A stretch of DNA of 64,000 nucleotides from Fomes fomentarius (Eukaryota > Basidiomycota > Agaricomycetes > Polyporales > Polyporaceae): assembly GCA_022606135.1 (NCBI GenBank), contig JABYQN010000003.1, positions 2,356,001 through 2,420,000 of the forward strand, read 5' to 3'. Shown here piece by piece: positions 35,821 through 46,490 of the stretch; position 1 is the first letter of the stretch; each line of letters starts with the position of its first letter. The translations under genes were made by a program, and so were the position numbers. Below the pieces are notes generated by a model. The model did no database searches, had not been told where the DNA came from, and saw only the letters and a list, made by a program, of their open reading frames with translations.

Positions 35821-36555
35821 ATGCTGAGAAAGAACAGAACAAGCAAGACGGCAGAGAACAGGATAAGCCATCCTCTTCTACAAGGGCCAAGGAATGTAAC
35901 GATACCAGGGTTTAAACGAGAGAAGTCCCTACCATCGTTACCAAGACTAGTCATCCCAGAAGTCACAGTTACAAGACCACCGACTCCATATCCTGGACGA
36001 AAACAACTCTCACAAACAATCCCATTTGTAGAGGACGTTTCATCCACGCATTTGAGTCCAGAAACCCTTGTAAACGACTTACAGAGGACGCAGGAGTGGC
36101 AGGAATATAGGAGTTCACTAGCCACAAGCAGCTTTACTGGAGTAGTACAGGATATACTCCCACAAGTGCGAACAGTTTCTGAATCATCAGGAGGAATCGA
36201 TTCAGACAACAGAGAAACAGACCCAGACAGGATATCAACTGCAGGAATATTCTACAGGAAACAGCAAGTTCCAGTAGACACAGTTGACGCACTTCAGATT
36301 ATAACGGATAATCTTGAAGTATTAAGGAAGGAAGAAGTTACATGAGACTATCATTCAGCTTTCGACAAAGCATATCTATATCTCATACAAACTATCCAGA
36401 TTTTGGATACAGTCCCAAGAGAAGTTTATGGATCAATCCCACAGACCCAAAACTTTGCGGAATTTCTCGAGCAACAGTACAAGTACCTCAGGTCTAGGGT
36501 TATTAGTCCAGCAAACCTAATAGATCCTGATCTACATAGCAAAAATTCACAGTAA
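35821..36555 (+). pseudogene. gypsy-D upstream ORF (ORF0), one internal stop
   Basis: An ORF of about 244 codons between the primer site and Gag, starting at ATG 35821 and ending TAA 36553-36555, in the same frame as Gag. A TGA at 36343-36345 interrupts it; the codons beyond (DYHSAFDKAYLYLIQTIQIL) look just as coding. I do not recognise the protein. It is basic at the start (MLRKNRTSKTAENR), then Ser/Pro-rich with a helical end (FAEFLEQQYKYLRSRV). It may be an N-terminal extension of Gag reached by readthrough, or a separate product. Gypsy elements normally have no such ORF. Confidence 0.6.
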
Positions 36556-36606
36556 CCGTCGAGCAAGAAGGTTACACCAAGAGTTTCTACATCGCACACA
36601 GCGTGT

Positions 36607-38400
36607 ATGACTGCGAAGCCATACAGTTGTAATCGTCTATATCATCTGTTCGACAACAACAAAACCAGAGATATACACTATCGAGAATCTTACAGCCGGT
36701 GGAACAACTGCACGCACGAACGTTGCCCACTAAGGTACAACACAAAAGAGATTCCGGTAACCATCTCTAAACCAGAAGGTACGGAAATACCAAGGCCATC
36801 GCAGGAATCAAGAATCGAACGATTATACAAGAAGGGACCAAGAATAGAAACTACGCCAGCGCCGGCAGGAAGTTTAGCAAGTCCAAGAATACCATCTAGT
36901 TCTCTGTCCAGTCCTCGAGTTTACACCAACGTTCAATTAAGCCCAATTGAACCGGAAGCAGGACCTAGTACAGGAATAAACCTCTCACGGACACAGAGTA
37001 CAGAGGAGTCAAAAACAGAAACAGAAAAAGCGACGGAACCAGGAATAGGAGCCAGCATCTATCTTGAACCACCGGAATATCCTGTTCCACGACAGATAGA
37101 GCCATTTTATCCTGAACCATCAGAGGAACCTATCAGACGACACGCAAAGCCCTCTTTTGAAATGTTGTATGTCAGACCACCAAGTTCAAGCACATCCATT
37201 TCTGCTGCATTCCAGCATGCGTTCCCATCAGGGAGTGGGGTACCTAGTACACCGCCACCTAATCCACCAAACCCTCCGTCAGGAGGAGGTAGTAATAGTG
37301 GACCCTCGGGACCACCAGGACCACCAAACTCACCAGGAACGCCAAATCCTACACCACCACCAGGGGGTGGCAGAGGAGGTGGAGGAGGTGGAGGAGGTGG
37401 AGGAGGAGGTGGTGGAGGAGGAGGTGGTGGTGGAGGTGGTCAACCTCCTATTCCACCAGCAGCCCCCCTTGCACCACAAAATCCTCCTAGAGGGAAAGGA
37501 AAAATCAAGGACCCAGAAGTATTCAATGGAGATAGGACAAAGACACGATCCTTTCTCAATCAGTTGTTTCTCCTTTTCACTGCAAGACTGGACGACTTTC
37601 CAAATGACCACACTAAGGTCGCAACAGCATTGTCATTCATGGAAGGAGACAACATCAACTTCTGGAAAGATACAGCCATACAGCGGGCACAAGAGGAAAT
37701 ACAGCCAGGCATTCCCAGGGGACTAGAACCTTGGAATGTCTTTGTCAAAGATTTCCAAGATTCATTTGCCCCGATAGACGAGGTGGATGATTCCATGGTC
37801 AACTTAACCACCATTCAACTCCGAGACTATGCGTCAGTTGACGAGTTCAATGCAAGGTTTATGGACCTAGCTCTTAAAGGAAACATCCTCGACCCCATAT
37901 CACAATTGGCATTGTATCGACAGGCATTACCAGATTACCTGTTAAAGAAGATTGCTCTTTCATACCCAGCCCCGTCGACCATAGCGGAATGGATGACAAG
38001 GACTAAAGAGTTGGATCACAGTTACCAACTCACAGAGAAGATTCTGTCAAACCAAAGGACAAGGAAAACAAAAACTGCAAGGACTACAAAGTCTAGGGCA
38101 ACAGTCAAAGCGGTCAATGTCGAGGAAGACACAGAAGTTCGGGTAAATCGACTCAGCGAAAAAGAACGAAAAGACCTACAAGACAAAGGTCTTTGTTTCC
38201 GCTGCCGCAAATCTGGACATATAGCCAAGGATTGTCCTAGCAGACCTGTCAAGAGGACAAAACGACCTATGGCACGACAGGTTAGGAAGATGAACAGGGA
38301 GATCCTGGAAGATATCGAAGAAGAGGAGTCGGAACAAGACATGGAACAAGAACTAGAAATCAATGCCCTAAGGGCCACGAACTTTAACTCGGATTTTTAA
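36607..38400 (+). CDS. gypsy-D Gag
   Basis: An intact 597-aa Gag, the structural protein that forms particles and binds RNA. The N terminus carries the Cys/His module (C at residue 8, H 13, W 32, C 35, C 40, then P-L-R) also found upstream of both copia Gags. A long Pro/Ser/Glu-rich region follows, then a run of more than 20 Gly coded by a GGN microsatellite (37366-37440). The Retrotrans_gag core is at about 298-480 (PEVFNGDRTKTRSFLNQLFL, LPDYLLKKIALSYPAPSTIA). A CCHC knuckle (CFRCRKSGHIAKDC) lies near 530, and an acidic tail ends the protein. The stop is in TTTTTAA, where Pol continues in the -1 frame. Confidence 0.9.
   Translation: MTAKPYSCNRLYHLFDNNKTRDIHYRESYSRWNNCTHERCPLRYNTKEIPVTISKPEGTEIPRPSQESRIERLYKKGPRIETTPAPAGSLASPRIPSSSLSSPRVYTNVQLSPIEPEAGPSTGINLSRTQSTEESKTETEKATEPGIGASIYLEPPEYPVPRQIEPFYPEPSEEPIRRHAKPSFEMLYVRPPSSSTSISAAFQHAFPSGSGVPSTPPPNPPNPPSGGGSNSGPSGPPGPPNSPGTPNPTPPPGGGRGGGGGGGGGGGGGGGGGGGGGGQPPIPPAAPLAPQNPPRGKGKIKDPEVFNGDRTKTRSFLNQLFLLFTARLDDFPNDHTKVATALSFMEGDNINFWKDTAIQRAQEEIQPGIPRGLEPWNVFVKDFQDSFAPIDEVDDSMVNLTTIQLRDYASVDEFNARFMDLALKGNILDPISQLALYRQALPDYLLKKIALSYPAPSTIAEWMTRTKELDHSYQLTEKILSNQRTRKTKTARTTKSRATVKAVNVEEDTEVRVNRLSEKERKDLQDKGLCFRCRKSGHIAKDCPSRPVKRTKRPMARQVRKMNREILEDIEEEESEQDMEQELEINALRATNFNSDF
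38394..38400 (+). promoter_or_regulatory. possible -1 frameshift site at the Gag stop
   Basis: T-TTT-TAA covers the last sense codon and the stop of Gag. Slipping back one base gives TTA and opens the frame leading to the protease (LNGQAELTPDLPTDLHVTV). Gag and Pol in gypsy elements are often joined this way. No experiment supports it here. Confidence 0.45.
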
Positions 38401-41400
38401 ATGGGCAAGCAGAATTGACGCCTGACTTGCCTACAGACTTGCATGTAACAGTAATAACCAATACACAGCGAAGGCGGCATGCCTTGCTTATACCCGGTTA
38501 CATGCAAGTTCAAGATAAAGCCGTCAAGGTCAAAGGGTTGATTGACACAGGGGCAGACGCTGTCATTGTCAATTAAAAAAATTGTAGATCAATATAACCT
38601 TCCAACGGTACGGCTGCCAAAACCCTTGACTTTCCGGAATGCAGACGATAGCATCAACAAGAAAGGAACAATTACGCATCGGGTTGAGGGAACATTCAAT
38701 ATCAAGGGAAGAAGACTGTCAACAAATTGGTATGTGGCCGATATTGGGAGGGATGACGTTCTTTTTGGAATGCCATGGATTCGCAAGTACAATCCGAATA
38801 TTGATTGGGAAAGCGGAAGAATTGTATTCAAACCTGAACTCATCAAGAAGCAGCAACAGATTTACAAGTATCAGTCGCAGCACGATCCACCGGAAGGACG
38901 ACTATGGGGGTTTCCCATAGAACCAAAGAACCAAGATCTTATCACATCATTCCTACACCTGGAGACAGATGAGGATGATGAAGATGAAGAAAGGTTAACT
39001 CATATCCCATCACAGATTCTTCAAAAACTTTACCAGACACGAGAAGTCCGGAGGATCAATAAGTCAACAGAGATTGCAATAGCTGCAAAAAAGGATCAGA
39101 AGACAAAAACATTGGATGAAATCTTGCCAGAGTTTGTGCAAGATTTTAAACCAGTGTTTGAGAAGAAAGCAGCAGACCGATTTCCACCAGAACGACCTTG
39201 GGATCATGCCATTGAATTAAAGAAGGAATTTGATTGGCATAAAAAGAAGTCATGGAGGAAGATATATCTGTTGACAACCACTGAACGGATGGAACTTAGG
39301 AAGTTCATTGACGAAAATCTTGCAAAAGGATACATAAGGAGGTCAAAATCTCCTCTAGCATCACCATTCTTCTTTGTGACAAAAAAGGATGGAAGTCTCC
39401 GTCCAGTACAAGATTATCGGGCTCTGAATGAAGACACAATAAAGAATGTGTACCCATTACCATTGATCAGCGACATTCTAGACCGGCTTAAAAACGCGAC
39501 CATTTTTACCAAGCTGGACGTACGAGCCGGATATAATAATGTACACATCAAAGAAGGAGATCAATGGAAGGCAGCATTCATTACTCCAGAAGGACTATTT
39601 GAACCACTCGTCATGTTCTTTGGATTGACCAATGTGCCAGCAACATTCCAAAACATGATGAACGACATCTTCTATGACATGTTACATGAAGGATGGATTG
39701 TCATTTACATGGATGACATCCTAATCTTCTCTAACAATGTCGAAGAACATCATCAGAGGACACGCAGAGTATTGCAACGACTTCAGGAAAATGATCTATT
39801 TCTGAAGGCCGAGAAATGTGAATTTGACGTACAAGAAGTCGAATTCTTAGGTTCAATTGTCCATCCAGGAGTTGTGGCAATGGATCCGATCAAGATCAAG
39901 GCAATTGAGGAATGGAAAGAACCGACTACAGTAAAACAGGTCCAAGCATTCCTAGGATTTGGAAACTTTTATTGAAGATTCATCAAGGACTATTCCAAAC
40001 TAGTTCGTCCTTTGACAGAATTAACAAAAAAAGACAAACCTTTCATATGGTCCAAAGAGTGTCAGGAGACATTTGACGAATTGAAAAGAAGGTTTACAGC
40101 AGAACCTATTCTGCACATCCCAGATCCGGAACGACCGTTTCAGATAGAATGTGATGCATCAAAAGTGGCTACAGGGGCGGTACTACGACAACAAGGCTCC
40201 GATGGAGTATGGCACCCATGTGCTTATTTGTCTAAATCTTTCACCCCAGCGGAACGGAATTATCAAATCTATGACTGGGAATTATTAGCGATAATCCGCG
40301 CATTGGAGGCATGGCGGCATTTTCTACAAGGATTGCCACATCCAGTTGAAATTCTTTCCGATCATAAAAATTTGACGTACTTTCGTACTGCACAAAAGCT
40401 CAACCGACGACAAGCAAGGTGGCATCTCTTCTTATCAGGATTCAATGTATTGCTCAAACATCAGCCGGGAAAAACATTAACACAAGCTGACGCCCTTTCT
40501 CGGAGATCAGGGCATGAGAGGGGGGAAAACGACAACAAGGATGTTGTCATATTGGAAACAGAACTATTTGCTAAAGCAGTCAACACCGAGTTACAAGAAC
40601 GGACTCGTAACACCAAGTTGAGAGATGCGGCAATAGTGGATTTCATAACCAGTAAAGGGAAAACTATTCAACGACCAGAATTTGGTGATCCTAAAGATTG
40701 GTCCAAGGACAATGGATTACTCCTGTTCAAGGATAAAGTCTATGTTCCTCCTGATGAAGATCTCCAACGAGACATTGTCAAGATGTACCACGACGTCCCA
40801 GTCATGGGACATCTGGGAATTCAAAAAACATACGACCTGGTAAAACGAGATTTCATGTGGACAGGCATGCGCAAATTCGTAACTCAGTATGTTAAGGGTT
40901 GCACAATCTGCCAAACATGCAAAGTCAACACACACCCTCTTAAACCAGGGCTTATGCCGATTCCCCATAGCGGAGATACCCGACCATTCAGAACGATCAC
41001 AATGGATTATATCACTGATCTACCCGAGTCAGAAGGGTATAATGCCATCCAAGTAGCTATGGATATTCTCCAAAAGGACGTATACAAACGGTTTGGATTA
41101 CCTGCAAAGGTTATATCAGACCGAGGACCACAATTCACATCCAAGGCATTCAAGGAGTTACACCGAACTTTAGGAGTTGAGACGGCTCTAAGTACAGCCT
41201 ATCATCCTCAGACAGATGGACAAACAGAACGAGTTAACCAGGAGTTGGACCTGGCCCTACAGATATACTGTGCAAACAATCCGGAAAATTGGGTGAAACT
41301 ACTCCCTCAATTTGAATTTGCACACAATCAGCAGACACACTCAGTTACCGGGAAGTCTCCGTTTGAACTTCTTCATGGGTATCAACCGGAGGCTGTTGGA

Positions 41401-41979
41401 ACTGTTAGAACGGAACAAAAGCACCCAAGCACAGAAGAGAGACTGCGCAGTCTCCAAGAAGCCCGAGAGAACACCATCGCAGCACATGCGCAAGCTGCGG
41501 CGGCCATGGCTCAACGGCTTCCTGCCCTGAATATACCACTAAAACAGGGAGACCAAGTGCTTCTAGACACAAAGAACTTAAAACTTCCATATCCATCCCG
41601 GAAACTGACACCAAAACGGGTAGGACCATTTGTAATCACCAAGGTCTTAGGACCAGTCACTTTCGAACTGAAACTTCCAAAGACATGGAAAATGCATCCG
41701 GTGTTTCATGCAGGGCTTCTGACTCCATATACGACTACTAAGGAACATGGACCGGATTATATCCGACCACCACCTGACCCATCACCAGATGGCACAGAAG
41801 GGAATGAAGAATGGGAAGTCGAAGCAATTCTGAATCATCGAGTCAGACGAAAAAAGAAACAATATCTCATAGCATGGAAAGGGTGGCCGGCAGCTGAAAA
41901 TTCATGGGAATCGGAGAAGAACCTCAAACATGCGCAGACAGTGCTCAAAGCATATAAAAAGAGGCACAAGTTGACATGA
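38401..41979 (+). pseudogene. gypsy-D Pol: PR, RT, RNase H, integrase, chromodomain
   Basis: Protease LIDTGADAVIVN (about 38537-38572) is followed by a stop: one extra base near 38573 throws the frame, which resumes as KIVDQYNLPTVRLP. RT is complete (PVQDYRALNEDTIKNVYPLP, FTKLDVRAGYNN, IVIYMDDILIFS). TGA at 39974-39976, after GFGNFY, looks like CGA changed to TGA. RNase H follows (FQIECDASKVATGAVL, KHQPGKTLTQADALSRRSGH), then the H2C2 integrase zinc domain (VMGHLGIQKTYDLV, GCTICQTC). The core keeps its Asp residues (TMDYITDLP, VISDRGPQF), but the stretch between AIQVAMD and ILQKDVYKRFG is about 25 residues shorter than usual, an in-frame deletion. Last is the chromodomain (EWEVEAILNHRVRRKKKQYL, WKGWPAAENSWESEKNLKHA). 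It is dead as it stands. Confidence 0.9.
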
Positions 41980-42042
41980 GCACACCAACTCATTCCCCAT
42001 CGCTCACAGTAACCACCACAGTCCACCAGAACCTTCTCAACC

Positions 42043-43200
42043 ATGTCTTCTTTCCACACTCACACTCACTCTCGCCGTAACTACTCCAACATTCACAATG
42101 TCCCTAAAGCCCCTCGTTTCATTCTGGAGCGTTGCCCTGTCCATTATTCCCATCTCCCACGCCATACCATTTCCACTGACCCCGATGGGAGCCTGTCTGA
42201 CCGTATCGGATGGGTCCTCCTCCATAAGGACCTTGTGGGACACGTTGAGGCTCGCCTCCGTCACATCCCTCATGCCGTAGCTTCGGCTGGAGCGTACCAG
42301 GCCCTTGCCCGGGCGGCAGCTTCTTATGGGATCCTCGAGAGATACGTCCCCAGGCTAGGGGCCCCCAAGAAGGAGAAGACGGTAGCGATGCAGGCTCTCG
42401 ACGAAGCCTATCAGGCGACAATTCAGGCCACGGAACAAGTCATCGATACCTTGGCGACACCGGTTGTTGCCCGGGCTCTTGCAGATCTCATGCCTCTCAG
42501 TAACCAGCATGTCACAGAGAACCACGGATGGATTCTCAATTTCCCAGAGCGTTTCCAAGACCACCAAGGAAACACCCCAGAGCCACCATCCTGGTCGCCA
42601 GCCTCATGGGACCCATGGGGTCCTTCTCCAAACCATGCCGACAGGGAAGCGGCGTGGGGCCCTTCTCCAAAGCATGGCGACGAAGAAACAGACACGCCAG
42701 AGTCTACCCCATCCCTGTCGCCATCTTCGTTACCCCCTCTGGAGCGGCTTGACCTGCGGTCAGTTGAGGAGGTTGATGAGCAGGATACCGCTGTCGTTGC
42801 AGCAGGAGATCCCTCACCACCACCGACACCACCGCCATCCGCGACCACACCACCTGACAACGGCATCCCACACTTGCGGCGGTATCGGATGATGCACGGA
42901 CTAGGCAACACACGGTTCCTCGTCGTCACCACGGACAATGAGATCGTCTCTGTCACCGACCGAGGCTTTCTCTTCCCCTCAGAAGAGATGGAGTCAAGGT
43001 ACCGGGAGTTATGGCCAGATGCAACGCCGCTGCACGCGCGACGAGCTGCACTTATCATAGACGACATGGTAGCTAGGCACACCAACCCTCTCACATTGCG
43101 CCAAAACCTTCTCGCTCCCATCGCTACGATAATGCATTACCGGAGTGCGATTGGAGTTTCAGAGGAAGAGGAGCGGTTTTGGGACGGGTGGGGGGATTGA
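42043..43200 (+). CDS. gypsy-D third ORF (385 aa) in env position
   Basis: An intact ORF with its own ATG 64 bases after the Pol stop, ending 130 bases before the 3' LTR. It has no signal peptide or membrane segment, so it does not look like an envelope protein. The N-terminal half is a folded-looking helical region (ISTDPDGSLSDRIGWVLLHK, LVGHVEARLRHIPHAVASAG, AYQALARAAASYGILERYVP). A Pro/Ser/Asp-rich middle follows, with two copies of a WGPSP[KN]H motif. The C-terminal domain includes IPHLRRYRMMHGLGNTRFLV and YRELWPDATPLHARRAALII. I recall similar ORFs after pol in other basidiomycete gypsy elements, but know of no assigned function. It is intact although protease, RT and integrase are damaged. 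Confidence 0.75.
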   Translation: MSSFHTHTHSRRNYSNIHNVPKAPRFILERCPVHYSHLPRHTISTDPDGSLSDRIGWVLLHKDLVGHVEARLRHIPHAVASAGAYQALARAAASYGILERYVPRLGAPKKEKTVAMQALDEAYQATIQATEQVIDTLATPVVARALADLMPLSNQHVTENHGWILNFPERFQDHQGNTPEPPSWSPASWDPWGPSPNHADREAAWGPSPKHGDEETDTPESTPSLSPSSLPPLERLDLRSVEEVDEQDTAVVAAGDPSPPPTPPPSATTPPDNGIPHLRRYRMMHGLGNTRFLVVTTDNEIVSVTDRGFLFPSEEMESRYRELWPDATPLHARRAALIIDDMVARHTNPLTLRQNLLAPIATIMHYRSAIGVSEEEERFWDGWGD

Positions 43201-43313
43201 GTTACGACAGAGGAACAGATCACCGAAGCCTTACTAGCACTGACTCCCAAGTCTCTTTCATCGATGACTGACTTGTTGTAAACTGTATATCATAGGGTCG
43301 AGGACATCCCTAC

Positions 43314-43325
43314 AGAAAGGGGGAG
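43314..43325 (+). other. gypsy-D polypurine tract
   Basis: AGAAAGGGGGAG lies four bases before the 3' LTR and would prime plus-strand synthesis. Confidence 0.65.
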
Positions 43326-43329
43326 CTGA

Positions 43330-43892
43330 TGTTACAAGTTGATAAGTATGCGATATTAGTGGTTAACTATGTAACTAGAATTATGGTACTCGATTTCTGT
43401 ACTTTTACTTTTAGGATTCTCATGCCATAGGATTCTTCTGTTATATGGTCATCCAGTAGTAGTCAGGACTACGGACTTAGTCAGCCAGACTGTGCACACT
43501 ACTTCTGATTAGTCACCTTGACTGTGCAGTCTGTCATTGCAACTGTGCAGTTAGTCAGGTCGACTGCGCAGTTAGTCAGATCGACTGTGCAGCAGTAAGG
43601 ACTTACTAATACGCAGTTTACTGCTAGATTTCCGCAGTCTCATTACATGTATATAAGGGGAGGATGTCTCAGAGCAAACTCCCCAAGCTTTAGTCTCTTC
43701 GCGAATAACACAGGCTATACTCTAGCAAGTTATCACTCGCTCTCTCAGACTATACTCTAGCAAGTTATCACTCGCTCTCTCAGACTATCTTCAAGATCTC
43801 CTTCGTATAAGGATTGATCCGACTAGCAAGGTCATAAGGAACTAGGGTTACAACTCAAGTAGAATGTTTAATAGTCACGCGAGAGCGTAACA
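43330..43892 (+). repeat. gypsy-D 3' LTR
   Basis: 563 bp, TGTTACAAG...GAGCGTAACA. It aligns with the 5' LTR except for a 35-bp tandem duplication near 43720-43790 and several substitutions. Confidence 0.92.
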
Positions 43893-46490
43893 ATCCAAGC
43901 ATTCAAAGACTATAAGGTGTGGGCTGAGAACCAGACCGGCAAGAAGATCAAATCGATCCGCTCAGATCGAGGGGGGAATACACATCAGACGAGTTCTCTA
44001 CACTTCTTCGTTCACACGGTATCGAGCACCAGAAGACTCTACCGGGTTTGCCTCAACAGAATGGACGTGCTGAGCGCTGGAGCCGTACTATTACTGAAAA
44101 GGCTCTGTCTATGCTCCACCAAGCAGGCCTTAGTCATGGTTTCTGGCAACTTGCTCTTGACACAGCCATTCATATCTACAATCGTCAACCTATGTGACGA
44201 CACAAGTGGTCATGCCCCATCACTGTTTGGGATGGCACCGTTCCGGACGTCTCTTACTTCAGAGTGTTTGGGTGCAAAGCTTTTGTCCACGTGCAGAAGG
44301 CAAAGCGCGAAGGGAAACTCGACAAGAAGGCTGTCAAGATGATCTTCGTTGGGTATGAGTCTGGTTCCAAGGGGTATAGGTTTTGGAATCCAGCCAACTG
44401 CTCTATTGTCGTGTCCCGCGATGCAACATTTGACGAAGAGTCTTTCCCTGCTCGTAACTTACCTGGCAACCGTCCTTCTACCCCGGACAACAGTCTGTTC
44501 TCAGATGATCAATCAGATGATTCCTCGAATGATGACTCTGATTTGGTCGATCCCAATGACGCAATTCCTTTCATTCCTCCCAACCTCTTCAAACCACCAC
44601 AACCTGACCCTCCAGCGGATGCTGATCCCGCTCCTCCTGCAGAAGCTCCTGCTGAGCCTCCTCCTCCTCCACAACGTCCTCCTACGCCGCCTCCTGTCGT
44701 TCCTCCTCGTCCTCCTCACAAATGTGGTCGTCACCCTCCAGTGGGAGCTAATGAACCAAGCATTGCTCGTGACCGTCCTCGTCGTGAAAAAGCTGGTATT
44801 CCCCACAAGGACAGGACTGATAACAACGTGTATGACGATCCTGCACGTGCTGATAATCAGATCGACAAGGATGGCAATCTGCGTGAAGCGGAGACAATAC
44901 TCGCTTTTCTAGCTGCTGCTCAGTATAAAGCTGGCTTACCTCAGTCGCATAAGGAAGCCATGCGCTCACCTGATGCTGGGAAATGGCGTGAAGCTGAGAA
45001 GCCGGAGTTTGAGTCACTCATGGAGAATAAGACTTGGGTTCTCGTTCCTCGTCCTAAGGGCTGGCATGTTGTCTCTAACCGCTGGGTCTATGACATCAAA
45101 CATGATGGGCGGTACAAGGCTCGTCTTGTTGCAAAGGGTTTCACTCAGGTGTGGGGAGAGGACTACCATGAGACGTTCTCTCCAGTGGCGCAGTTTGAGT
45201 CTATCCAGTATTTACTTGCGCATGCAGCGCTTGAGGACTGGGACATTGAGTCAATGGATGTCAAGACCGCGTTCCTGAATGGTGATCTAGATGAGGAGAT
45301 TTATATGGAACAGCTGGAAGGCTGGGTCGTTCCTGGGAAGGAAGATCACGTCTGTCTACTCAAAAAGGCTATCTATGGTCTTAAGCAGACATCGCGTCAG
45401 TGGAATGCGAAAATCCATCAATCGCTTCTAGATCTGGGATTTACACGGACATATTCTGATGCTGGGATCACGTATATCAGCGACAAGGGGGGGATCATGT
45501 CACAATTGTCGTTCTTTATGTCGACGATCTACTTCTGATGGGTGATCAGTCTAGTCACATCAAACAAGTCAAGTGTTCGCTCTCTAAGCAGTACAAGATG
45601 ACGGACTTGGGATCTGTACAGTGCTTCCTTGGTCTTCGCATCACTCGTGATCAATCTACTCGTATGATCGACATCGACCAGGAAGAGTACATCCAGTCTG
45701 TTCTTGAGCACTTTCAGATGGCTGACTGTAAACCCTCACATACACCCCTTCCTGCTGGTGCTGTCTTGGCAAGTGCCGACGAACCAGCTTCCGATCAGTT
45801 CAGGCAACGCTACCAGAGTCTCATTGGCAGTCTTTTGTATGCCATGCTCGGAACGTGTCCTGATATCTCCTTCGCTGTCACACAGTTATCAAAGTACAAT
45901 GCCAATCCCTCTGAAGTGCACATGAGTTATGTGAAGTATGTCCTGTGTTACCTTCAAGGGACAAAGGTGTATTGCTTGCACTACAAGGGAGCATCTAATG
46001 ACGGTCTGATCTCCTATTCGGATTCAGATTGGGCAGAAGACCATGATGATCGGCATTCTACCTCTGGCTTCGTCTTCTTGATGGCAGGTGGTGCTATATC
46101 GTGGGCTTCGAGGCGTCAGCCTACCATTTCACTCTCCTCTACTGAGGCGGAATATAAAGCGGCCTCTGATACCTGTCGTCAGTTGATCTGGCTGAGGACG
46201 TTTGGCGATGAACTTGGTGATGACTTGACCAGGCCAACACCCATGTGTCTAGACAACCAGGGTTCGATTTTCCTGTCAGTCAATCCAGTAGTCTACCGGT
46301 GTACCAAGCACATAGAGATTCGCTACCACTTCATTCGTGAACACGTGGAGTCTGGCTCTGTCGAGATCTTCTATGTTGCGACTGCGGATCAGTTGGCTGA
46401 TTCTCTCACAAAGAACGTGCCTTATTCCATTTTGGCAAAGTTCGTTGATGAGATCAGTCTTGTTTCCATTGCATCTTGAACAAGTGGGAG
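43893..46490 (+). pseudogene. copia-A copy 2, integrase to RNase H
   Basis: The segment resumes copia-A at the equivalent of 21671 (integrase), 300 bases beyond where the 5' piece ended. It keeps the integrase end (the intact element's GSPQQNGRAE reads LPQQNGRAE here), the Pro-rich linker, RT and RNase H. CGA-to-TGA at about 44193 makes a stop. Next to the RT active site one T is missing between 45469 and 45470 (GGGATC-ACGTA), so YVDDLLLMG again lies in a different frame. The G run at 45487-45493 has seven G. RNase H reads to 46479. Most differences from copia-A are CpG to TpG or CpA. Confidence 0.9.

Larger units (their letters stand above)
35217..43892 (+). mobile_element. gypsy-D: full-length chromovirus with extra 5' and 3' ORFs
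   Basis: An 8.7-kb Ty3/gypsy element. In order it has a 528-bp 5' LTR, a self-complementary primer site, an upstream ORF, Gag, Pol (protease, RT, RNase H, integrase, chromodomain), a third ORF, a purine tract and a 563-bp 3' LTR. The 3' LTR is longer by one 35-bp tandem duplication (CTATACTCTAGCAAG...) and has further substitutions, so this insertion is older than copia-A. Its right flank is copia-A integrase sequence and its left flank is the antisense copia-A arm; no target duplication is visible. Protease and pol are broken. Confidence 0.93.

Noticed and set aside
37157..37726. 189-codon ORF with Val/Glu repeats overlapping gypsy-D Gag
   Set aside because: It is the second-frame reading of the GGN microsatellite and Pro-rich codons.
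42043..43200. Envelope protein interpretation of gypsy-D ORF3
   Set aside because: There is no signal peptide, transmembrane segment or glycosylation pattern; position alone is not evidence.
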